Source: Megaleporinus macrocephalus
Taxonomy: Eukaryota > Chordata > Actinopteri > Characiformes > Anostomidae
Direction: 5' to 3'
NCBI GenBank assembly: GCA_021613375.1
Contig: CM038718.1
Span: forward strand, 43,794,166 to 43,858,165
Length of the DNA: 64,000 nucleotides
The notes under the pieces are model-generated. The model saw only the letters and a list, made by a program, of their open reading frames with translations, searched no databases and was not told the origin of the DNA. Position 1 is the stretch's first letter. Every line of letters begins with the position of its first letter. Of the stretch, positions 38,001-51,400 are shown one piece after another. A program made the translations under genes and the position numbers.

Positions 38001-41000
38001 ACTGGTAGTGTATCTAAAACGTTTGACTGGTAGTGTACTAAAACGTTTGTCTGGTAGTGTACTAAAACGTTTGTCTGGTAGTGTATCTAAAACGTTTGAC
38101 TGGTAGTGTATCTAAAACGTTTAACTGGTAGTGATCTAAAACGTTTGACTGGTAGTGTATCTAAAACGTTTGACTGGTAGTGATCTAAAACGTTTGACTG
38201 GTAGTGTACTAAAACGTTTGACTGGTAGTGTATCTAAAACGTTTGACTGGTAGTGTATCTAAAACGTTTAACTGGTAGTGATCTAAAACGTTTGACTGGT
38301 AGTGTACTAAATCTTTGACTGGTAGTGTATCTAAAACGTTTAACTGGTAGTGATCTAAAACGTTTGACTGGTAGTGTATCTAAAACGTTTGACTGGTAGT
38401 GTATCTAAAACGTTTAACTGGTAGTGATCTAAAACGTTTGACTGGTAGTGTATCTAAAACGTTTGACTGGTAGTGTATCTAAAACGTTTGACTGATAGTG
38501 ATCTAAAACGTTTGACTGGTAGTGTACTAAAACGTTTGATTGGTAGTGTATCTAAAACGTTTGTCTGGTAGTGTATCTAAATCGTTTGTCTGGTAGTGTA
38601 TCTAAAACGTTTGGCTGGTAGTGTATCTAAAACGTTTGACTGGTAGTGATCTAAAACGTTTGACTGGTAGTGTACTAAAACGTTTGACTGGTAGTGTATC
38701 TAAAACGTTTGACTGGTAGTGTATCTAAAACGTTTAACTGGTAGTGATCTAAAACGTTTGACTGGTAGTGTACTAAATCTTTGACTGGTAGTGTATCTAA
38801 AACGTTTAACTGGTAGTGATCTAAAACGTTTGACTGGTAGTGTATCTAAAACGTTTGACTGGTAGTGTATCTAAAACGTTTAACTGGTAGTGATCTAAAA
38901 CGTTTGACTGGTAGTGTATCTAAAACGTTTGACTGGTAGTGTATCTAAAACGTTTGACTGATAGTGATCTAAAACGTTTGACTGGTAGTGTACTAAAACG
39001 TTTGATTGGTAGTGTATCTAAAACGTTTGTCTGGTAGTGTATCTAAATCGTTTGTCTGGTAGTGTATCTAAAACGTTTGGCTGGTAGTGTATCTAAAACG
39101 TTTGACTGGTAGTGCATCTAAAACGTTTGGCTGGTAGTGTATCTAAAACGTTTGACTGGTAGTGTATCTAAAACGTTTGTCTGGTAGTGTATCTAAATTG
39201 TTTAACTGGTAGTGATCTAAAACGTTTGACTGGTAGTGTATCTAAAACGTTTGGCTGGTAGTGTATCTAAAACGTTTGACTGGTAGTGTATCTAAAACGT
39301 TTAACTGGTAGTGTATCTAAAACGTTTGTCTGGTAGTGTATCTAAATTGTTTAACTGGTAGTGATCTAAAACGTTTGACTGGTAGTGTATCTAAAACGTT
39401 TGTCATCAGATCAACACAAACTAAAATATCATAATAGCTTTTTTGGTTTCTTCGTGTACCTTTTTTTGAACTGGTCATTTTAAAACATATAAACTTTAGC
39501 TACTGGTTCGGACGTGTGGCTCCTTCAAAAAAGGCTCTTTCCTGACAGCCATTAACAGTAGAAATGTCTTCTCCACTCCAATAACTCTACAGACTGTCTG
39601 CAGGAACATCATTCATCACAAGCATGAGTGCAAATCTGACCTGTACATCCTGAAAAGTGAATCATTAAGTGAAGCCTTGGCAATGTTTATGCAGTATATC
39701 AGAACATCTCTCTGTTTCTGTTCCAGCTGCTTATCTTAGATCTGCAGATACTGACCTTCTGTACAAACTCCTTCAGTAACATACAGAGAACCTGGAGAGA
39801 CTCAGCTCTTCTGCTTCTAAACTGTGGAGCTCAGTTCAGCTTTTATTAGACAGTCGGGCTCAGAGTCACTTTTAACGAACAATTAATAACGTAACTCAGC
39901 ATTTCATTAAAACTCCACATCTGCTTAGTACTAATAAATCTGATCTCAGTCACTCAGTTTCTGCTGTTTGAGCTGTCACTGGTATGAAAAGTGCTCTAGA
40001 AATAAAGATTATCATTTATTTTTCTTCAAAAAAGCAAGAAAAGTATGTTTTTTCGTGAGTTCCACGTCTCTTTCCAGCTGAAACTTCAACTTGTGATGTA
40101 CTGATGTACTGAATGTCTTCAATGGAATGAAATAATACATAAATAAATAAAGTCAAAAATATACCATAAACTGGGAATAAGCTTACTTAAGTGGTGGGTG
40201 GGCCTGATCCTCCTTCTCCACTGGTGGTTGTGGCTCTTTAGAAGCAGGTTGGCTGGAAACAAAAGCCTGTGGTTGGCTCAGTGTTGGCGGAGACTGCAGC
40301 TCCACTGGACTCTGGCGTTTGGTCAGAGCCTGGTCTGCGGTGGCTGAGGGATCTGGAGACCTGGCCTGAGTCCGGTTTTTTGAATTCCGCCGCTTTGGAG
40401 GCAGAGGCTTGGCCGGCTGAGTTTGTGGCGTCGGCTCCGGCGGGCCGCAGCTGTCTTCTTGTGCGGCGTGAGGACGCTCTGCGGTGAGAGCAGTGGGGCC
40501 TCTGATATGGGGATTGCTAGCTGCCCCAGTAGAAGGCCGATCATTTGAAGATACTGATCCTTGGGGTTCCAAGCGGCCCCCTAAATTTCGTATGAGAAAC
40601 ACTGAGGTGTTAATACATGCATTAATACATGGTTTAGGGATGTGGAATTCCAGAACGCTCTCATTTTGCCATTTGACGCTCACTGTCAGGGCATCATTGC
40701 TTTTTGCAGGACACAGTAGACATTCAAAGCCAGAGCCATATAGGGGGGGTATGTCTACAGCAAACACTAATGCAATAGGAGCGATGAAAAAAGTCAGTAC
40801 TTTTTTACAAGAACTGCAGGACATTGCTGTTCATGCAACAGAAGCGGGGCGACGTGGAAGTGGCATGCTTTCCAAATTCAGCACACAGGTTTCCTCACAG
40901 AGGGATTAGTCATCACAGCTTGTGTTAATACATATCGTCGCTGTCCAATGAAAAACAAGCATATCCAATCCAGCATTTCAATGCAAGTCAATGGAACCAG

Positions 41001-43596
41001 AATTTTTTGAAGCATTTTTGAAGCATTTCTATTGGTCTATCCATCATGGAAATTGTATATAATGTAAACGCCAGCTGTCGAGTTCCAATGATGTAGAAAA
41101 ATGAAAATCAAAAAAATCTAGATGTTTTTCATTGGACAGCGACGATATGTACATGGTCTCATATTGTTTCTAATGCCAGGGGTATATGCCCCACCATCAG
41201 CGTCATTAGTATGAACATGAGTATGTTAGGTGTTCCATCAAAAATGCATTCTTATGAATATTGCAAGCTTGTTTTTGGTATATTTGCGGATAGAGATCAT
41301 CATTTTTCTCATCTGATCTAAAAAGGAACCAGACCCTACTGGGGCAATCCCCCACCAATTTACTGATTGAGCTCAGGCTGCTTATTTGGTGGGAACAAAT
41401 GTCTGATCCCCCTAGTTTCATGGATGGCTGACCAACCAGGCAGTCAAAGTCAGTGACTGAACCAATCAAACTCTACCTATCCCCATTTTTAGCCAAGATG
41501 TATTGATTCATGTATATTTGCCCCACCACTTTCTGGAGATATACCACTATTGGTGGATACATGCATTAAACCTGTCCATCAGTGTTGGGCTGCTCTGGAT
41601 GTGAGCTGACAGCTGGACCACACTAAACTGTTTAAACATCCTCCCCAGTACACTTCCTATTGGCTGATGTGTGGATTTATCAGTTCATGCTCTTTTAAAT
41701 GATTCATTTTCCTATTATTAACTACTATTGATAAAACATATTACTTAAGCCTGGCACTTCATAACTATTGGCTACTCCATCCTAGATTTGTTGTGTATTA
41801 TTTGTGTATTATTTACAGCAATATACAGCAATACAGCAATAATACAGCAAAAAGTAACTTCTGGTTCTGGATATCGTTGCTGTTCAATGAAAAACAAAAA
41901 GCATCTCCAAAATGACAAGTGTACAGGAGAAGTCTTTATTTTCAATGGAAGTCAATGGAACCAGAATTATTTCCAAGTTATTTTGGGACATTTTTATTGG
42001 TCCGTTCATCATGAATTTTATTTACACAATGTAAACGTTCAATGTAAAGCTGCTGTGTTCAAATGATGTACAAAAATAAAAATTAACAAAAATGAAGACA
42101 TGTTTTTCTTTGAACAGCGACGATATATTTAATTCCATCATTAGACTTGATTAGATTTGATGAATTATTGATTAGTCAAATTACTGTTAATGGATGTTAA
42201 CAAATCCTTAAAGGACAGGCCTGGAAAGGGTTAAACAAGCACAAACATGCATGAAGTCACTATTTATAGCATTAATATCATTTGGTTTTAATGTACTGTG
42301 AGTGTTTTTAGTGCCCAGACAAACAGCTTGTTTATTAATTAATTAATTAATTTATATCTGTTTAAGAGTATAAGAGTTTTTGTTTTTGCTGTTGTGTTCT
42401 TATCTTTGTAATTTGAGCTGCATATTATGTACGTAAAGTTGCTTGCTTATTTGTTAATTAATTAATTAATTAATTAATTTATTTATTTACTTATTTTACA
42501 GACCAGGCAACCAACTAGAGGTTTCTTTTGAAAACTCTGGATTGTAGTGTAAAAAACAATAGATGTAGTAAATGCAAATTATGAGTGGCACTATCCATGC
42601 ATCAGCCAATAGGAGACTGTGTGGGGTGGGGCTTCAGCTTGAGCTTTTCTTCCTCGCCCTAATAACTAAAGTATGATTAAGTCAGTCGTCTTAGTTTAGT
42701 AATATAGTAATAGCATAATAAGCCTAAGGATGCGACAAGCCTGGCAATGTAAGGGGTTCAACACCCAACGTGCACAGCAACAGCTTTTCTAAAGTAGTCC
42801 TAGGTTTTATTTTAATTAGGGGTCATGCAGGGTCGAAATAACTGACTTGCCAACACAGAACAGATGTATATTGCGACGTAAGCTTTATTGCCTGTGAGAA
42901 AGGAAGATGTCACAAATGCACCGACAATGTTTTCAGCATTTGTTCAGACTGGTCTTGGCTTACTCTGAGTTTTATGTTTCTTTCTCAAAGCTACTGTGTT
43001 TTTATTCGAACACTGCAGCTTGTGCGTCTGCAGGCAGAGCAACTGAATTCAAATGATATATCAGATAAACTCATTCAGGTAGAAACCATTCAGACTCATT
43101 AAAACTCTACAGTTAAACTCAGTAGTACTGTATTATATGTATGCGTATATCTCATATGATGTATGCACACCTTATTTTTAAAGAAACACATATTGGGACT
43201 TAATGTAGGTCACATTCTGTTGTCTGTAAAGCCCAATTTACACACTTCATCATAGTGTATTCACTGTAAATGGAGGTTTATTCATTATAAACTCTATTAG
43301 TACATAATTGGTGGTGTGTTATATGAAAATCACTATTAATTATATTATAAATTGTAATAATGACTAATAAACATTTTGTTAAACCCATGTTATGCAAGTT
43401 ATCAAGCATGAAATTCATATCTTACAAGTGGAGAATGGCCAACATTTGGTTTCTATAGGTTTCTACAAGTTTAATAAGTCACGTCAAGATCCATATTCTG
43501 AAGTGCAGTTTTGAGTAACAAATAGTAATCAATGAAATGCCTACTTATTAGTAGACACACTACCTGTAGGAATCACATGCTGCCAATTGTACACAA

Positions 43597-43680
<84 letters not shown>

Positions 43681-45318
43681 GTTATAAATGTGCTCATAAC
43701 ATGGTAACAAAGCTTTGTATTATACATATCTGTGTAATACTATACTGCAATTAGTTCTTATCACTTATCACTATCCATTACAATGCTTAATTATAGAGTA
43801 CATAACACATATATACATACACACTCAAAAAATTGTAAATGCTGTCACTGAGTAACTAATATTTAATATTACTTACACCTGAATGTTGTACTGTTCAAGT
43901 GTGCTACATGCTGTATATCTGTTATTATTGCAGGATCATATTGTATAATAACACAGTATTAATTATTACCCCACTCAGTGATGGCATTTTAAATGTTTTA
44001 AATGTGTTTATAATTTTTAATAAGTATTATAAGTGCTTTATAAGCTGTAATAACTCAATACTGGTTTAAAAACCATTGTAATGAACAGTACTAATTGTGT
44101 TAGGACATGTTTATAAAGCGTAATTATGCCTACAAAGCACTGTTACCACATTACAAAGAGTAATTCATAATGAATTTTGAATATAGGCTTCATAGAAAGT
44201 GTCTTGAAAATGTGTTTTTATTATAGTTAATAATGCAATTGTTACTGATTTTCACGTAAAAGACCTCCAATTATATACTTTATGTATTGAACAAAGCTTA
44301 ATGCACAGTGAATAGTCACTTTAGAAATATTCAATACACACCTTTCAAAAAAAGCCCAATGTGTGTTCCTCAAAATAAAGTGAATGTATAGCTTAAAATA
44401 TTAGCGCACAGCGTTTTGGACATATTGTGATTTACACAAGTACAATTTACATTTACAATTATATCAAACAACTTTGTGTTAGGATACAAATGTACAACAC
44501 TTTCAATGGAACAGTGTCATGCTTCCCTTTACAGAAGAGCACTACAAATGGAGACAACTGCATTAGTAATAAACCAAAGACACAAAAGTTAATATCCTGC
44601 TAAAGCGAGCCTCGCGGCGTCAGAATCCATTAGAAGACACACATCAACATCAACATACATTGTTTTTCTTATTTTTTTTTTGTTTACAGCAAATAGTTTT
44701 CCACCCCACATGCATTGGAATGCTTACCCTCTTGATTAGAACATCAATACGCGGGGGAGACCTACACCTCTAGTCAAGGAAAATACACATTTGCAGCACT
44801 ACAATCATGAATATCATACCTCTCTGTGTGGCTCTGTGGCAAAAATAGTAAGTACATGTACATATTGCACTTGTAGCATCGACTTGACGTAAATAAGGCA
44901 AACAATTCAAAGTATGGCAGTAACACAAAGACGTCTTTCTTCGGTGGGAGAAAAATTCTGCACCCCTACAACCGTCGTCACAGTGACAGACTTTCACACG
45001 GACCATAACGGGGCAAACGTGAGAATAAAAATACAGTGCCGTCTCATCGCGACCATTGTCTCGTGCTGATATGGCTTAGAACGTAACATCTAACCATTTA
45101 TTATAAGTGTTCATCCTTTTTTATACTTACATATATCTTTAAATAGACTTTATTCATTTAGGCTTCACAAGTCAAGCCTTCGGAACCACTCTAGTGCAAT
45201 CACAGCCAAACATCCTAGCTGCCATAAAAGAATTAAGGGGGGAATAGAATCCTTTGGCTCAAAAATAATATATATATATAGTGTCTGAGTGTATATATGT
45301 ATGTGTATATATGACACA

Positions 45319-45417
<99 letters not shown>

Positions 45418-48400
45418 CATACACTACCGCTCAAAGGTTAGGATCACTTTTGAATTTCATTTCATGCAATTTTTATGCAATTCACAAACAATATTAGATG
45501 ATTTTTAAAGAATAAAAATGTTTGTATTAAAGCCTATTTTTGTATAGAGGCTTATTTTACATATAGTCCTATTATCAGTAATTCTCAGTCCTCTGTCTAA
45601 ATCTCCTGGTTATTGGGCTAATTGGTTGTTAGGACACTCTTGCTCAATTGTGATCACAGCTGAAAAACATTCTACTAATAAGTGAGTATAAAAGGGAGAA
45701 CAACATTCTAGGTTAGTTTAGTATCTGAAGATCAGCAGTTGATGGCTTGCTGACCGACTCACAATGACCAGAAAGAAACAACTTTCTTTAGAGACCCGTC
45801 AGTCCATTGTTGTGTTAAGGAAGAAGATACTCCATTGAAAACAAGAACATTTCACTGTGATCCCAAACTTTTGAGCGGTAATGTATATATATATATATAT
45901 ATACACTCACTGACTGCTTTATTATGTATCCATACTTGTTCATTTTATCAGCTCCACTTACAGACCTTGTTACTAGGACCCCCACAACACCAGTGAGCAG
46001 ATAAAATTTGAAGGATGTAACATTCTCAGGCAAAACTACCCAGTCAACAGCATCCTGTGACCAGAAACTGACGTGACTAAGACAAACTGTGCAACCAACA
46101 AGGTAGGAGTGAGAAATCTGTACGTATGAGCACATACGCAGCACCAGATATGCTTAAATAAGTTAAAGCAGGACTGTAAGCCAAACTGTAGGCAGCCTCG
46201 CCCACTAAAGGTTTGCAGTAGTGGAAACGATGACGCGGTCAACAAGCTCCAGACAAAACAGAACCCTTTCCCACCAAAACAGTCTACAGGGGGAGGTTGT
46301 GAAATGATAACACAGACTGTGTGTACATACTGTGGCTAATTTGGGTCTGATTTGGGTCTTTTTAGACTTTAAATTGTGTTAATTAGACAGTAAATTTTAA
46401 GTTCAAGCTCTAGTCTACCTGCTGCCATCATAAGATGAACCTCTTATTGATATGCCTCAGAAATCCTTAAGTAAAATGTACTCCTGGTGTTAAAACGTGT
46501 GTGGGCTGCCACAAGTTGCAACAATTACAACATCTCCTCCTACTTCTGTCCCACAGAAGCACACGTCTGATGAAGAAAAGGGTATTTCACATTCTGTTGT
46601 GTATATGATTCATAAAAACTCTTTATTTTGGTTCCATTTTCAGTGTTTAAAGGAGTGATATGTTAGATGGTGTAATCAATGTGTATGTTTATTTTAAAAC
46701 ATAGAGATGACAGCGAGTCATCGTAACATAGGAGTCCCTGCATGAGTAGATGAAGAAGAAGAAGCACTTTGGGTCCAAACACAGCAGCAAAACAAGAATT
46801 AACATTGGCGTTACTCTCCAACACTGGAACCAGAGGTAGCACTACATTGAGTATGAATTTAAATGATTTCATTATCTTACATATCGCTCCTTTAAAGTTC
46901 CAGCAACACTGCTGTGCCTAATTCACTTCCAATAGCACAAAACACAATCACTCTAGAGCTGAGAATGATCCACCACACAAACAATACCTGCTCCATGGTG
47001 GTCCTGTAGGGGTCCTGAGCACTGAAGAACAGGGTGACAGTGTATACAAAGAACCAGAGGACTACAGTCTGTAGCTGTAGAACTACCAAGTTCTCCTATA
47101 TGGTACGTGGAGCTGATAACATGGACAAGGAGTGTAGATACAAGGCTAGTGTGTCTAATAACATGGTCAGTGAGTGTATATAGTCAGTAGGAAAAAATTA
47201 AACTATGATCTAAACACCTCTAACCTACTTAACTAACTTCCCTAGATAGTCTACATCTACTATGGCATGCATTACAATAATATCAGAAACAACTACTCAC
47301 ACAGTTAAAAACATCTCCAGCAAAATGATACAAATAATTCGGACTATTTTCTTGAATCCACTGGAAAAGAAAGTGTGGGGTCACTATGAAGCTCCTAGGG
47401 TTCTACACTAGCTACTCAAAAACCGACACTACACTACGTAGTTTTCTCACTAAGTTGTAAGCTGACAATATCTATTACACAGTCACGACGCCATGAGCAC
47501 TACTAATGTGTTTGAATCAACAGTGACCAGAAAAGCACAGCGAGTCCGTTTCACCTCTCTACACAATCACCTGCTTTGGAAGTGCTCATGCAAATAAATC
47601 AATCGATCCAGAAATAAACGTAGCACTAATATTAAAACAATAAAGAACAGAAGATTAAAAGGAGAAAAAAAAGTGTGTATGTATATCAACACATTTATAT
47701 TTATATCATTTCCACAACGGCCACACACACACACACACACATAGATACTGAACGCACAAAGTCAAACTGCTGACCGGATGGCAGTTTGAACGCCACTGAT
47801 AAGTACACACTGAAATGGAGACAAAACAGGGGTAACAAAAAAAAAAAGAAAGAAAAAGAAAAAGAAAGGAAAGACTGAGAGAGAAAGTACGGTACATGAG
47901 GGGTTAAAGCAACACTGAACTCGGTAGGCACACTCTGCTCGTAACACCACGTGAGAACAGCCCTGAAGAAAACATCCGCTTTACAGAGAAACACAAGCAA
48001 CCATCACAAGCGCACAGCTAAAGTACACGTTGACACTGCATAGGGGAAAAACACAGTCCAGGCTTTGCTCTCTGATTCTCTGAGAGAAGAGAGATCGCCC
48101 ACCCCGCCCTCCCCTCCCAATGCCCTCGTCTCGTCTCATCTCACTGTCTGAACGTTTGCCTTCAGTGCCCAGCGCGTGGAGAGCGCCGTCAATGTGGCCT
48201 CTCTCTCGCACGCCTCAGTTCGCCTGGACCGGTTTTGGGCCTACTGCAACGCCATTACAGTCAAGAATGTACTGCAAACAACCTTGAGGTGGGGGCTTCT
48301 GCGGCGGGGTCTTTTTCAGGTCTGTCATGGCTTCCTTCTGAGCGGCGCTCTGAAAGAATCACAGATACTAGTAGAAAAAAAAAACATGGCACCCGCACAT

Positions 48401-51400
48401 CAGTACTGTATGTTATTGATATGGAGGATATTGTGGTGCACACTGGGGCTGGGTGATGTCTAAACATAATTATATAGCGCCCACCCAAATCCCACCCACT
48501 CCAAAGCTCACCCAAAAGCCCATACCAAAGGCTACCCCAAAGCTGCCCAACCCAAAGCTCACTTCAATGCCACCCACACCAAAGCCCACCCCAAAGCCCA
48601 CTCCAACTTCGCCCATAAGTTTTGAATAGTAGTGTATCAGTGCATGTACCTGTGATGGCTGAATTGTAGTTGGTCTTTTCGGGTTTTGTGCCATGGCCTG
48701 GTTCATTTTGGCTATGACTATGTCAGCAATAAGCTGCCTGTCCTCTGCCTGGTGATCTCCCACCAGAGGCATCGACGAGCCCACCAACTGATCAAAGATA
48801 AACAACGGCAAATAATAAACTGGAACGTCTGCATTCATCATTACCATAAAAACACATTTCTAACAAGCCAAGAACAATGGTACTACTTTTACTACTACTG
48901 TTATTAGTTCTACTACAATAATTACTATTACTACTACTGTTACTACAACTACTAATATTAATACTACTACAACTGCTATAATTACTATTACTACTACTGT
49001 TACTACAACTACTATATTAATACTACTACTACTGCTATAATTACTGTTACTACTACTGTTACTACAATTACTATATTAATACTACTACTACTGCTATAAT
49101 TACTGTTACTACTACTGTTACTACAACTACTATATTAATACTACTACTACTGCTATAATTACTGTTACTACTACTGTTACTACAACTACTAATATTATTA
49201 CTACTACAGCGGCTATAATTACTGTTACTACTACTGTTACTACAACTACTAATATTATTACTACTACAGCGGCTATAATTACTGTTACTACTACTGTTGC
49301 TACAACTACTATATTAATACTACTACAACTGTTATAATTACTGTTACTATTACTGCTACAACTATTAATATTAATACTATTACTGCGGCTATAATTACTG
49401 TTACTACTACTGTTACTACAGCTACTACAATAATTACTGTTACTACTACTGTTACTACAACTACTAATATTAATACTACTACAACTACTATTACTAATTT
49501 TACCACTGCTACTACTATTACTACTACTACCAATATTAATATTACTACTACTATTAATACTACCATTACTACTGCTACCATTAATACTACTACTGCTACC
49601 ACTGTTATTACTACTACTATTAACACTACTACTGCTACCACTGTTACTTCTACTACTATTACTATCAATACTACTAATTTTATTACTACTACAATTACTG
49701 TTACTACTACTTTTACTACAACTACTAATATTAATACTACTACAACCATTATTTTTACTACTTCTACTACTGCTACTACTATTAATATTAATACTACTGC
49801 AACCACTACTACTACTGCCACTACTACTACTATTACTACTACTACTAATACTACTGCTACTATTAATACTACTACTAACACTAATACCATTACTGCTACT
49901 ACTACTATTACTACTGCTGCTATAACATAGACTCTACTGCTGTAATATATAATATAGACACCTGCTGTATTAAACTTACATCAGTAATGTAGTCTTTCCC
50001 GTCCTTGCCATGAATTGCTTTGACTGCACAAATCTCGAGGCCCCCAAACAGTTCGCTGCAGGTGTCCACCCAAAGCTTATACCTGCAAAAGAAGAGTCTG
50101 TGTCAGTATTTGTTCTCTAGGCATTTTTAAAAATATATTCATCAAATGAACAATGTTATTTATTTAAGCAAAAACTGTTCAGACTACACAAATCAGCTTC
50201 TTATATGGAAAATTATTCTGCGCCGATGTTTTTGAATCTGGTGTCTGGAAAGGAAAGGAAATCAGTGGGTTAGAAACGCAGGAACTCTGTAGTGAGAGAA
50301 TACTTCAAGACACCTTCAGTTGTTGGAAGTGTCAGGAAAGACACGGCCCTAATTACAACTATTCTGGGTTCTTCAATCTATCCCGATAACAACACGTTTA
50401 CGGTGTTATACAAACTATTTCACACACGGGAATGTCTCTGTGGAGAACTGGTAACACCTTATTTGAATGCTGCCTCAATAGGGACTAAATAACACACACT
50501 CCAGCAGCACTGCTGTGTCTGATCCACTTGCACCAGCACAACACACACTAACACACCACAACCATGTCAGTGTCACTGCAGGGCTGAGAATGACCCACCG
50601 CCCAAATAATACCAGCTCTGTGGTGGTCCTGTGGGGGTCCTGACGATTGAATAATTGAAATAATAATAAAGTGTATAATGTATACAGAGAATCTGATGAA
50701 CTACAGTCTGTAAGCGTAGCTCCTATATGGTCAGTGGAGCTGAGTGTAGATACAGGGCTTTGGACCTAAAAGTGGCTGGTGACCTTCAATGTAAGTCAAT
50801 CTAAAGAGGTTTATATATATATATACATACATATCAGGTTTAATGATCAGGTTTTTAGGTCATCAAATTATTCCACAGTACTGATTTAAGTACCCTCCCT
50901 TATAATTTCCACTATGTATTGATGCTATGATGCTTTATACCAGTGTTATAAATACCACATAACCATTAGTTTAGTTTGTGATTACAGGCATAATAATGCT
51001 TTTTAATGTGTTACTCAGCTATGAAGCCCCTGTATAGGCAGCCTTTAACAGAAGTGTTACCATAAATTCAAACAGATTATCCATCCACACATTTATTATC
51101 TTCTGCTTTATCCCGCTAGGAGCCAATCCCAGCATCATCGGGCGAAGGCAGGGTACACCACAGACCAGGTCACCAGTCCATCGCATGGCCAACACTCACT
51201 AACACACTCACACCTACGGGCAGTTTAGAGTGAGCGATCAACCTAACATGCATGTGTTTGGACTGTGAGAGGAAACTGGAGTACCCGGAGGAACCCACTC
51301 AAGCACGGAGAGAACATACACACTCCACACAGAACCACCCGGACCGGGAATCCAACCCAGATCATCTTACTGTGAGGAGACAGAGATAACCACCACTCTA

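Larger units (their letters stand above)
44600..48214 (-). other. syn2: possible syn2 isoform IIb 3' UTR
   Basis: This follows the IIb stop on the minus strand. Stretches at 44640-45260 and 47500-48210 look non-repetitive, and a minus-strand AATAAA (plus TTTATT) is at about 45148-45153. The extent is inferred; repeats are embedded at 45320-46110 and 46900-47175. Confidence 0.35.
40479..48282 (-). other. syn2: syn2 intron 11 (IIa) including IIb 3' end
   Basis: In isoform IIa this is intron. In isoform IIb the first 68 bases are coding and the following kilobases may be 3' UTR. It carries MITE copies, AT microsatellites and a deleted Tc1-like element. Confidence 0.8.

Noticed and set aside
35285..39405. 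CRISPR-like array
   Set aside because: Units are contiguous with no unique spacers, and the host is a vertebrate; it is a minisatellite.
40479..40824. Longer syn2 exon 12 using the upstream open frame
   Set aside because: The acceptor CTCACCGCAG at 40479 gives the phase required by exon 11; other AG sites tried upstream do not fit as well.
49309..49890. 193-codon Val/Ile/Leu frame resembling a membrane protein
   Set aside because: It is the (ACT/ATT)n array in a syn2 intron; hydrophobicity is a consequence of GTA/GTT/ATT codons.
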